Positions 55,893-64,000 of a DNA stretch of 64,000 nt are shown here, piece by piece; the stretch's first letter is position 1; each line of letters opens with the position of its first letter. The position numbers and the translations under genes were made by a program. The stretch is taken from contig NZ_AQUI01000002.1 in the NCBI RefSeq assembly GCF_000371785.1, positions 5,190,697-5,254,696 of the forward strand, written 5' to 3'. The stretch is from Actinopolyspora halophila DSM 43834. Its GTDB lineage: Bacteria > Actinomycetota > Actinomycetes > Mycobacteriales > Pseudonocardiaceae. The notes under the pieces were generated by a model. That model was not told the DNA's origin. It was given only the letters and a program-made list of their open reading frames with translations, and did not search any database.

Positions 55893-55932
55893 GGGCTCCC
55901 GGAGAACCCGGTCCGCGGTTTCCCGGGAGCCC
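55893..55932. terminator. Terminator between GH9 and BASS genes
   Basis: The 10-bp perfect arms GGGCTCCCGG (55893-55902) and CCGGGAGCCC (55923-55932) lie between convergent genes. Confidence 0.8.
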
Positions 55933-56008
55933 GCGCCGGATCACGGAGCTCTCCAGCCGAGCTGCCGGACGAACCGGAACCGCGTCGGCAGAAGACGAAC
56001 GGCGTCAA

Positions 56009-56977
56009 TCAGCTCCGCGCGGAGCTTGCCTCCTCGGTGGAGTCCTGCTCACCCGCCGGTCGCCGCGACCAGAACGAGGCCACGATCGCGCCGGACAGGT
56101 TGTGCCACACCGAGAACAGTGCCGCGGGCAGCGCGGCCAGCGGGGTGAAGTGCGTGGTGGCCAGGCTCGCCGCGAGGCCGGAGTTCTGCATACCCACTTC
56201 CACGCTGATCGCGCGTCTGCCCGGTTCCGACACGCCGGCCAACCTGGCCGCACCGTAACCGAGCAGCAGCCCGCAGGCGTTGTGCAGCACCACGGCCAGC
56301 AACAGCAGCACACCGACCGAGGCCAACGTGCTCGCGTTGCCCCCGACGACGGCCGCGACCACGACCACGATCCCGGTCACCGAGACCAGCGGCAGCAGCG
56401 GCAGCACGCGTTCGACCCAGCGGGTCAGCAAGGCGCGGACCACGATCCCGAGCACCACGGGCACCAGCACGACCTTGACGATGCTGGAGAACAGCCCCAC
56501 CGCGTCCACGGGCAGGGTCGACCCGGCCAGCCACAGCACCAGCAACGGGGTGAGCAGCGGCGCGAGCAGGGTGGAAACCGAGGTCATGGCCACGGAGAGG
56601 GCGACGTGCCCCCGCGAGAGGTAAACGACCACATTGGACGCCGTGCCTCCCGGTGTCGCCCCGACCAGCACCATGCCCGCCAGCAGCGCGGCGGAGAAGC
56701 CGAACAGGGTGCCGATGCCCCATCCCAGCAACGGCATCAGCACGTACTGAGCGACCAGCCCGGCCAGCACCGCCTGCGGGTGCCGCAGCACCAGCGCGAA
56801 ATCGGCGGTACGCAGGGTCAACCCCATGCCGAACATGATCACCCCCAGCAGCGGGGTGATGGCCGGGGAGAGCGCGCTCGTCGCCGTCGGGAACAACAGG
56901 CCCACGAGTCCGCCCAGCAGCACCAGCAGCGCGAACCAGCGGCCGATGAGATCCGCGGCTCGACGTAACGCGCCCAT
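56009..56977 (-). CDS. BASS-family (bile acid:Na+ symporter-like) transporter
   Basis: 322 aa with about 9-10 TM helices. The signatures are IMFGMGLTLRTADFALVLRHP, VLVGATPGGTASNVVVYLSRG and the late VEVGMQNSGLAASLA, all typical of YocS/PanS-like symporters. Known members carry pyruvate, pantoate or bile acids with sodium; the substrate here is unknown. ATG 56977 has GAGGAGG 10 nt upstream. Confidence 0.93.
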   Translation of the reverse strand: MGALRRAADLIGRWFALLVLLGGLVGLLFPTATSALSPAITPLLGVIMFGMGLTLRTADFALVLRHPQAVLAGLVAQYVLMPLLGWGIGTLFGFSAALLAGMVLVGATPGGTASNVVVYLSRGHVALSVAMTSVSTLLAPLLTPLLVLWLAGSTLPVDAVGLFSSIVKVVLVPVVLGIVVRALLTRWVERVLPLLPLVSVTGIVVVVAAVVGGNASTLASVGVLLLLAVVLHNACGLLLGYGAARLAGVSEPGRRAISVEVGMQNSGLAASLATTHFTPLAALPAALFSVWHNLSGAIVASFWSRRPAGEQDSTEEASSARS

Positions 56978-57187
56978 GTGGTCGGAACCTCCTCGAACGA
57001 GTCGCGCCCCGGGAAGAAACACCGGGGCACCTCCGGTCGTACTCGAACGTTCCTAACAGGGGTTTCCCAGGATGTAAACGTTTGTTCTGGAATGCGGACC
57101 CAACTGCGAGCTTCGACACCCCGAGCGCTCACGTACCGCGAAAACAGCACCACACGCCGCCACGAACCCGCCGAGCGGGAGCCGTCG

Positions 57188-57949
57188 TCATCCGGGCTGC
57201 CGACGGTAGTGATAGCGGTGGGACAGGTCGAAACCGCACCTCCGGTACAGTGCCAGGGCCGCCGGGTTCGACTCCTCGACCTGCAACCACGCGGTGTGCG
57301 CACCCCGTCGCATCCCCCACGCGAGCAGCCGCTTCAACACGGCCGAGGCAATTCCGCCGCCACGGTGATCCAGCGCCGTCCACATGCCGAAAATCCCCAC
57401 CAGACCACTGTCGAACACGGCCGCACCGAACCCGAGCGGATCATCCGGTGCCCCGGCCCTGGCGAAAACCGTCGTGGGCGCGATCCGGTCAACGGTGCGC
57501 CGCACGGCGGCGACCTCATCCCGAGTCGCCGTGTACTCGGCCCACAGCGGATCACGCGAGTTCAGCACCACCCGGCACTCCGCATGTCGGAGCGAATCGC
57601 GCCACACCCGGCCGGACAGCTCGGCACACAGCACCAGCGTGGGAGCTTCCACCGCGTACCCGCGAAGGGCCAGCTCGGAATCCAACCCGTCGTGCCGATG
57701 AGCGGGTGAGACCTGCACCAGCACCGGGGCGCCACGACAGCGGTAGAACTCCTCCACCGCCGAGAGGCCGTGAACAGCTCCGCCGCCGAACTGTGGCACC
57801 GCGCTGTTCCCACGTCGCCGGGAGCAGCGCTCCGTGGCGCGCAGCAACCACCCCGACTCGGACCGGACGGTCTCCGCGGGCCACGCGCGCACAGCGCAAC
57901 GCTCGATCAGACGTTCCCGCTCCACCGGCACCGATTCCGTGGGCTCCAT
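57188..57949 (-). CDS. GNAT acetyltransferase (two-part)
   Basis: 253 aa. The first half (AWPAETVRSESGWLLRATERCSRRRGNSAVP) is the N-terminal module of MSMEG-like GNATs. The second half has VGIFGMWTALDHRGGGIASAVLKRLLAWG with the acetyl-CoA loop HRGGGIAS, and the closing ESNPAALALYRRCGF. ATG 57949 is selected; ATG 58036 further upstream is possible but less natural. The substrate is unknown. Confidence 0.87.
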   Translation of the reverse strand: MEPTESVPVERERLIERCAVRAWPAETVRSESGWLLRATERCSRRRGNSAVPQFGGGAVHGLSAVEEFYRCRGAPVLVQVSPAHRHDGLDSELALRGYAVEAPTLVLCAELSGRVWRDSLRHAECRVVLNSRDPLWAEYTATRDEVAAVRRTVDRIAPTTVFARAGAPDDPLGFGAAVFDSGLVGIFGMWTALDHRGGGIASAVLKRLLAWGMRRGAHTAWLQVEESNPAALALYRRCGFDLSHRYHYRRQPG

Positions 57950-58068
57950 GCCCGCATCCAAGCACAGCGCCCCCCGGAACTCCTCTCTCCGGCCGCACGA
58001 GCACCCGACGAACACATGGAGCGAGGAGTGCTGCACGCTCGGTGAAACCTACCGGTCACAATGGGCAC

Positions 58069-58449
58069 ATGTCCGAAAAAGCACCAGGATGGTCCGACGA
58101 CGGGGAGAACGGACAGCACGAACCGGAAGTGCGTCCACCGGACGACGGGGAAAGCAGTGTCCGCGGGGGCGAGGAAGCGCGGAAGGAGCAGAGTCACACC
58201 CGGACCGCGGGAACCTGGGCCGCCGTTGTCGTCGCGACGATCGCCCTCATAATCCTGCTGATCTTCATCCTGCAGAACCTGCAGGCCGTGACGGTCACCT
58301 TCCTCGGGGTACGCGGAGCGCTGCCCCTCGGAGTGGCCCTGCTGTTCGCAGCGGCCATCGGCGGACTGCTCGTCGCGCTGGTCGGAGCCGCCCGGATCAT
58401 GCAACTGCGCAGGAGCGGCAAGCGCAAGAAACGCGGAAAGGTGTCGTGA
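58069..58449 (+). CDS. LapA-like (DUF1049) two-TM protein
   Basis: 126 aa. After a 45-residue acidic, disordered N-terminus come two TM helices (WAAVVVATIALIILLIFILQN and GVALLFAAAIGGLLVALVGA) with the DUF1049 core NLQAVTVTFLG between them, and a very basic C-terminus. Relatives assist lipopolysaccharide assembly in Gram-negatives; the actinobacterial role is unknown. Its stop overlaps the next gene by 1 bp. Confidence 0.88.
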   Translation: MSEKAPGWSDDGENGQHEPEVRPPDDGESSVRGGEEARKEQSHTRTAGTWAAVVVATIALIILLIFILQNLQAVTVTFLGVRGALPLGVALLFAAAIGGLLVALVGAARIMQLRRSGKRKKRGKVS

Positions 58450-58865
58450 TGACCGGTCCGAACAGCGGGTCGACCTTCGGACAGCTGCACTGGCTCACCA
58501 TCGCCGTGCTCGCCGTGGTGGGACTCGTCCAACCCGCTCTGGGGATGCTCGGGGTCTACACGACGCTCGGCAGGCCGTGGACCCCGTTGGTGGTGGCGGC
58601 GCTGATAGCGGTGTGCTGGGTGGCGACGGTGGTGGTTCGTCGCGTCCCACATCCGCTGCTCACCCTGGTGATCATCGGGGGCGGCTACGGGATTCTCGCG
58701 GTGTTGCTCAACCGCGCCGTGTGGGGCTTCGCCGGGCTGGGCCAGGTCTCGATGCCCGTGGGGAGCATGGTCAGCATCGTGTTGAGCAACATCATCTGGG
58801 GAGCTCTGCTCGGGCTGATCGCGCTGGGAATCCTGCGGGTCAGCAGGACCCGTGACCGGAGCTGA
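58449..58865 (+). CDS. Small four-TM membrane protein
   Basis: 138 aa with four hydrophobic segments (WLTIAVLAVVGLVQPALGML, LVVAALIAVCWVATVVV, LLTLVIIGGGYGILAVLL, IVLSNIIWGALLGLIALGIL). I do not recognise a named family. ATG 58449 overlaps the LapA-like stop (TGATG), so the two are co-translated. Confidence 0.78.
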   Translation: MTGPNSGSTFGQLHWLTIAVLAVVGLVQPALGMLGVYTTLGRPWTPLVVAALIAVCWVATVVVRRVPHPLLTLVIIGGGYGILAVLLNRAVWGFAGLGQVSMPVGSMVSIVLSNIIWGALLGLIALGILRVSRTRDRS

Positions 58866-58893
58866 CCCGAGAGCACCGGTCGTAACACTCCGC

Positions 58894-58922
58894 CCCGGCC
58901 CGACCGTCGGACGACGGCCGGG
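58894..58922. terminator. Hairpin between convergent genes
   Basis: CCCGGCC and GGCCGGG are 7-bp arms around a 15-nt loop with its own GAC..GTC pairing. Confidence 0.5.
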
Positions 58923-58949
58923 CCACGGGAGGAGACATCAGAAACCGGA

Positions 58950-59933
58950 TCAGCCCTGCTTGACCGCGCCGACCCCGTTACCGGGCAGCAGCGGGTAGGC
59001 GACCCGCACGCCTTCGGAGTCGAAGCGGGTCTTGAGCCGGCCACGCAGCGCACGTCCCAGCGCCCACTGCTCGCCCGGCTTGACCTTGACGATGATGCGC
59101 ACGGTCACCGAACCGTTGCCGATGCCGATGACCCCGCTCAGATCGGGCTTTTCCAGAATCCTGGACTTGAACTCGTCCTCGGCCGCGAAATCGTCGATGG
59201 CCGATTCGATCACACGTTCGGCGTGGGCGATGTCGACGCTGTAGTCCAGCGGAATCTCCACGACGGCGTTCGCCCAGTCCTGGTTCATGTTGCACACGCG
59301 CATGATCTCGCCGTTGCGGACGTACCACAGTCCGCCGTTGAGATCGCGGATCTTCGTGATCCGCAGGGTCACCGATTCCACGGTTCCGACCGCGTCACCG
59401 GTGTCGACCACGTCCCCCACGCCGTACTGGTCCTCGATCATCATGAAGATACCGGAGAGGAAATCCTGGACCAGGCTCTGCGCGCCGAAACCGATCGCCA
59501 GTCCGAGCACGCCTGCGCTGGCCAGGATCGGCCCGAGATTGATCCCGAACTCGCCGAGGATCATCACGAAGGCGACACCGAAGATGACCGAGGAAGCCAC
59601 GCTGCGCAGCACCGAACCGATGGTCTGCGCGCGCTGCTGCTGGCGCTGGCCCGCGTTCTCGGAGTTGTTCGACTGGCGGGTCACCAGGTGCCCCGCCTTG
59701 GACGTGGCCTGGTTGATCCGCTGGTGCGAGCTCACCATCCGCCGGACACCGTGGGTGATCGCCCGCCCCATCACCGCGCGCAACACCACGGCGACGAGCA
59801 GGATGACGAGAATGTTGATGATTCCGGACACGAAGGCGCCCGAATTCTCGGTGAACCAGTTCACCACGGGGTCGGCCACACCCGCGGCGGAAGCCTCGGC
59901 GAGATGTGTCGTGGAATTCACGGCGGTTTGCAA
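58950..59933 (-). CDS. Mechanosensitive channel, MscS family
   Basis: 327 aa. TM helices at about 33-55 and 115-165 include the pore-lining segment GVLGLAIGFGAQSLVQDFLSG, diagnostic for MscS. The beta domain follows (GDVVDTGDAVGTVESVTLRITKIRD) and then the alpha/beta cage. The channel opens under membrane tension to release solutes on osmotic downshock. TTG 59933 is preferred because AAAGG is 8 nt upstream; GTG 59921 is possible. Confidence 0.94.
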   Translation of the reverse strand: MQTAVNSTTHLAEASAAGVADPVVNWFTENSGAFVSGIINILVILLVAVVLRAVMGRAITHGVRRMVSSHQRINQATSKAGHLVTRQSNNSENAGQRQQQRAQTIGSVLRSVASSVIFGVAFVMILGEFGINLGPILASAGVLGLAIGFGAQSLVQDFLSGIFMMIEDQYGVGDVVDTGDAVGTVESVTLRITKIRDLNGGLWYVRNGEIMRVCNMNQDWANAVVEIPLDYSVDIAHAERVIESAIDDFAAEDEFKSRILEKPDLSGVIGIGNGSVTVRIIVKVKPGEQWALGRALRGRLKTRFDSEGVRVAYPLLPGNGVGAVKQG

Positions 59934-60150
59934 CGAGTTTACCTTTCTCGAAGGGTACGACCGGCTCTGATCGCCTACCGGCGGACACGCTCCGCACGCA
60001 CCGCGTATTGAACGACTTTCACGATCGAGCGGCGTTCATCCTGTCAAGGACGCCAGAAAGTCGCAAAGCGATCCCCGAAACGGACCAGCCGATAGCTCGT
60101 GCAGCTTCCGCTTCCGGTCGGATCGACGGCCCGCTCGGAGCGGTAAATCC

Positions 60151-60531
60151 TCACCACCCCCGGAGGAGAAGGGCCACGCCGAACCCGATCCCGCCGCAGG
60201 CAAGTCCGCCCAGCACCGTGACCAGCACGTTCAACACCGCCGCGAAACGCGCTCCCCCGGAGTAGAGCCGGACCGTGTCCATTCCGAAGGTGCTGAAGGT
60301 GGTCAACGCCCCGCACAACCCCGCGACGAGCAACGTAGGCACCCACGAGGGGGCACCCCCTCCGAACGCGGCCCACCCCGTCACCAGGGCGATCAGGAAC
60401 GACCCGAGAAGGTTGACCCCCAGCGTGGCCCACGGAAACACTCCGCGGTGGAAGCGCCGCACCGCACTGTCGATCCCGTAACGGGACAACGCCCCGCAGG
60501 CTCCTCCCATCGCGACCAGCAACGATGTCAA
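60151..60531 (-). CDS. crcB: Fluoride channel FluC (CrcB), copy 2
   Basis: 126 aa with four TM helices, the standard size. FluC forms dual-topology channels that expel fluoride. Signatures are GALSRYGID near the start, PWATLGVNLLGSFLIAL, and the Na+-site/Phe-box region LCGALTTFSTFGMDTV. TTG 60531 overlaps the stop of copy 1 (TTGA). Two fluC genes in tandem often form an obligate antiparallel heterodimer. Confidence 0.94.
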   Translation of the reverse strand: MTSLLVAMGGACGALSRYGIDSAVRRFHRGVFPWATLGVNLLGSFLIALVTGWAAFGGGAPSWVPTLLVAGLCGALTTFSTFGMDTVRLYSGGARFAAVLNVLVTVLGGLACGGIGFGVALLLRGW

Positions 60532-60983
60532 GACCGCTCGGCCCTTCCCGCACTCGACGTCGACCGCCGCGCGAGCGCCCGAACCGAGGCCGCCCCGCAT
60601 CCCACGGACACCACACCGAGCGCGACGGTTCCGAAGAGGTAGAGCGCCGCCTGAACGGGACGTTGCGCGGCCAGCAGACCGCCCACGTCGACGACGTAGG
60701 TGGAAAACGTGGTGAAGCCACCCAGCACACCGACGCCCACGAACGGACGCACCAGCCGGTGCGGGTTACCGACCTCCTCGAGCAGCGCCGTGACCACCCC
60801 GATGATCAAACAGCCCACCACGTTGACCGCCAGGGTGCTCCAGGGAAAACCCACACCGCCCCGCTCCGCCCACAGCGATACGCCGTAACGGGTCACGGAC
60901 CCCAGCGCGCCACCCACGGCCACGGCGAGAACCACCGCCCACGGGAAACGCCGTCGCGCTCGAATTCGGAAAACGCCGGACAA
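60528..60983 (-). CDS. crcB: Fluoride channel FluC (CrcB), copy 1
   Basis: 151 aa. It has the same signatures as copy 2: GGALGSVTRYGVSL, PWSTLAVNVVGCLIIGV, VLGGFTTFSTYVVDVG. TTG 60983 is chosen because GGAGG lies 5 nt upstream; a long upstream extension in the same frame would run through the riboswitch. The gene lies 28 bp downstream of the fluoride-riboswitch aptamer, so it should be switched on by fluoride. Confidence 0.93.
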   Translation of the reverse strand: MSGVFRIRARRRFPWAVVLAVAVGGALGSVTRYGVSLWAERGGVGFPWSTLAVNVVGCLIIGVVTALLEEVGNPHRLVRPFVGVGVLGGFTTFSTYVVDVGGLLAAQRPVQAALYLFGTVALGVVSVGCGAASVRALARRSTSSAGRAERS

Positions 60984-61010
60984 CAGTCCCTCCCACCCGG
61001 AATCTCTCGT

Positions 61011-61069
61011 ACGGGTAGGGACCGTTGGCGAACAGCTTCGCGGTTTTTCCCGGCGAGCCCCACCGCCGG
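61011..61069 (-). promoter_or_regulatory. Fluoride riboswitch (crcB motif)
   Basis: On the minus strand, CCGGCG (61069-61064) pairs with CGCCGG (61055-61050) around the loop GUGGGGCU. A GCGAA-GCUG-UUCGC hairpin follows. GGUCCC (61023-61018) can pair with GGGGCU of the loop to form the pseudoknot, and UACCCG ends the motif. The order matches the crcB aptamer. The 3' CCCUACCCG can instead pair with CGGGUGGGAGG, which contains the fluC RBS, suggesting translational control. Confidence 0.75.
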
Positions 61070-61105
61070 AGTCCGTCGCGTACGAACCACGACCAGGATA
61101 ACGCG

Positions 61106-62083
61106 TCACTTTCGCGACGAACCGTCCGGCGAGCCGGGACGGGGGATTCCGGTCAGCCCGCGACGCAGAAAGACACGCACCACGGCCACCAGGCAGCACG
61201 CGAGCACCAGGGTGGTGATCAGGCCCCCCTCCAGCCCGAAATCACCGCCGGTGAGCAATCTCGAGCCCGTCGAAGCGGGTTCCGTCTGGAACAGGGTCGT
61301 GGTCAGCGTCATGCCGGAGACCTCGATGCCGTAGACGTTGCCCTGGCACCAGTTCCACACCGCGTGAAAAGCGCACACCCCCCACAGGCCACCCTCCGCC
61401 AACGCCCAGAAAACCAGCACCAGGGAGATCAGCAGCAGGTTGACCAGCGGGAGCAGCCCGAAACCCGTATTGAGCCCGTGCAGCAGGGTGAACACCACGG
61501 CCTGCGCGCAGACAGCCGCGCCCAGCCCCCATTTCCGCCAGGTGATCTGAACCAGGTACCCCCGCACGAGGATCTCCTCGCTGCTTGCCTGCACTGCGAA
61601 CCCCAGCAGTGCCGGAAGCACCAGCACCGCTCCCACCACATAGGAGGATTCCCGCTCGAGGACGAGTCGTCCGGTGAGCACGCCGAGGAACACGAGCAGC
61701 GTCACCGCGAGCAGAGCCACGACCGCCCCGAGCAGCAGGGATCGGAGCACGCCGCGCACCGGTGGAAAGCCCACACTGGAGAAGGGGCGGCGCTCCTTAC
61801 CGGTCAACCACGCACCGAGAGCAAGAATCCCGACCAGCAGACCTCCGGTCAGCGCGAGCTGCGCCGGTAGGTCCAACCGGACGGAACCACCCCGGAACAC
61901 CTCTCCCGAACCGAAGAGCACCACGAGAAGTCCGAGAGTGCTGGCCACTTGTCCGGCCAGGAAACACGACAGCAGAACCAAAGTGCCCGTTATCGGTCCG
62001 GTCGGGGCCCTCGCCCGAAGAATCCCGTACGGCACCGGGGAACGGAACTCACCTGCCCCGTGTTCCACATGCTGTTCGACCAT
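61106..62083 (-). CDS. CPBP-family intramembrane metalloprotease
   Basis: 325 aa with about eight TM helices. The CPBP/CAAX-protease motifs are EEILVRG (E-E-x-x-x-R), FTLLHG and the late HAVWNWCQG, which together form the zinc site inside the membrane. Relatives process prenylated peptides or act in bacteriocin immunity; the substrate is unknown. ATG 62083 is the best start in an unusually long open frame, although the RBS is weak. Confidence 0.9.
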   Translation of the reverse strand: MVEQHVEHGAGEFRSPVPYGILRARAPTGPITGTLVLLSCFLAGQVASTLGLLVVLFGSGEVFRGGSVRLDLPAQLALTGGLLVGILALGAWLTGKERRPFSSVGFPPVRGVLRSLLLGAVVALLAVTLLVFLGVLTGRLVLERESSYVVGAVLVLPALLGFAVQASSEEILVRGYLVQITWRKWGLGAAVCAQAVVFTLLHGLNTGFGLLPLVNLLLISLVLVFWALAEGGLWGVCAFHAVWNWCQGNVYGIEVSGMTLTTTLFQTEPASTGSRLLTGGDFGLEGGLITTLVLACCLVAVVRVFLRRGLTGIPRPGSPDGSSRK

Positions 62084-62325
62084 CACGCACCGATCCGTGT
62101 AGCACCGAAACGCGGGACATCGTCCCACCGGGCTCGAAGTCCTTCTCGCGGGTAACGACGAGCCGCGTCTCGGGAACATACCTCTCGGCGAGATCCCGCT
62201 GCATCCCGTAGGAGCACCGCTAGAACCATCGGGTGATCGGTTCACTTCGGAGCCCCGCGAGAGATCCGGAGTCCGCGCCGGAGATCGGTCGAACACCGTG
62301 GTGTTGGGGGGTGTGGGATGTGAGT

Positions 62326-62357
62326 GTGCCCGGCCCCGTGTGTGGGGGGCCGGGCAC
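62326..62357 (-). terminator. Terminator of the rRNA operon
   Basis: GTGCCCGGCCCC (62326-62337) and its complement (62346-62357) form a 12-bp perfect stem, 11 bp beyond the 5S rRNA. Confidence 0.85.
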
Positions 62358-62368
62358 GGTGGGGGGTT

Positions 62369-62490
62369 GGGTCGGCGGTGTCCGAGTCTCCCACACCCGT
62401 GGGGGTGCAGTACCTTGGGCGCTGGAGGGCTTAGCTTCCGGGTTCGGGATGGATGCCGGGCGTGTCCCGCTCCGCTGTGGCCACCGACCC
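62369..62490 (-). rRNA. rrf: 5S ribosomal RNA
   Basis: About 122 nt. The minus strand starts GGGTCGGTGGCC and ends GCCGACCC, which pair. The internal CCATCCCGAACCCGGAAGCT (loop B/C region) is the conserved 5S core. Confidence 0.95.
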
Positions 62491-62633
62491 AAACACGGTG
62501 GGGACGCGTGTGTCCTGCGTGTGTTGGGTGGGCTGTTTTCTGTTTGTGGTGTTGGCTGGTGGTGGTGGGGAGTTGGTGGCGGGCATCGTTGTGTGCTGAC
62601 CGCGGGCCGTGGTGTGGCCGTTGTGTGGGGTTC

Positions 62634-64000
<1,367 letters not shown>

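Overview
The window is high-GC actinobacterial DNA. The HspR-type heat-shock operon (dnaK-grpE-dnaJ-hspR), HAIR operators, an actinobacterial LexA (SOS) box, DUF1707, DUF3558 and EspC-like ESX proteins, a CU044_5270-type sigma partner and many GTG/TTG starts point to the Pseudonocardiales/Actinopolyspora neighbourhood. Genus assignment is inference only. Most of the window is chromosomal housekeeping, transport and regulation, with several lower-GC accessory islands. The right end runs into a minus-strand rRNA operon (5S and the 3' part of 23S).

Layout. 1-5.4 kb: end of a GNAT gene, a methyltransferase, an SDR, a membrane protein, and a divergent TetR/MFS efflux pair with a palindromic operator. 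5.5-9.4 kb: clpB with a HAIR box, and an aldo/keto reductase. 9.5-13.8 kb: tandem NmrA-like oxidoreductases and a MarR-ABC exporter operon. 13.9-18.8 kb: a MarR-MFS-YceI operon in which both the transporter and the YceI protein carry the same kind of carboxypeptidase-regulatory-like beta domain, then another MarR. 18.9-20.6 kb: an IS605-type element with intact TnpB and a dead TnpA. 20.7-23 kb: a divergent flavin-oxidoreductase / flavohaemoglobin pair. 23.4-28 kb: hspR, dnaJ, grpE and dnaK. 28.4-34.9 kb: a DUF4097-like protein, hisG, TetR/SMR efflux, DUF1707 and an Rv0338c-like Fe-S reductase. 35-37.8 kb: a solitary JetD/TIGR02679-like gene with a C-terminal frameshift and twin mosaic Uma2 nuclease genes. 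38-42.8 kb: a sigma factor with its partner, a sugar porter, dcd, tRNA-Gly(CCC) and a flavoprotein. 43.2-46.2 kb: a low-GC ESX-substrate-like operon ending in duplicated DUF3558 lipoproteins. 46.6-49.3 kb: GNAT, DUF1330, MBL hydrolase and LysE exporter.

49.2-51.3 kb holds the most striking object. A two-gene, lower-GC cassette (DprA/Smf-like SLOG protein plus a ComF-like zinc-finger phosphoribosyltransferase) is bounded by perfect 76-bp direct repeats of the 3' end of lysE. It is preceded by a perfect SOS box, TCGAAC-N4-GTTCGA. It looks like a small DNA-damage-controlled integrative cassette inserted between lysE and a glycosyltransferase gene, with no integrase of its own.

51.3-62 kb: glycosyltransferase, Tat-exported metallophosphoesterase and GH9 glycosidase, BASS transporter, GNAT, two small membrane proteins, MscS, twin fluoride channels (fluC) behind a fluoride riboswitch, and a CPBP protease. 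62.3-64 kb: terminator, 5S and 23S rRNA.
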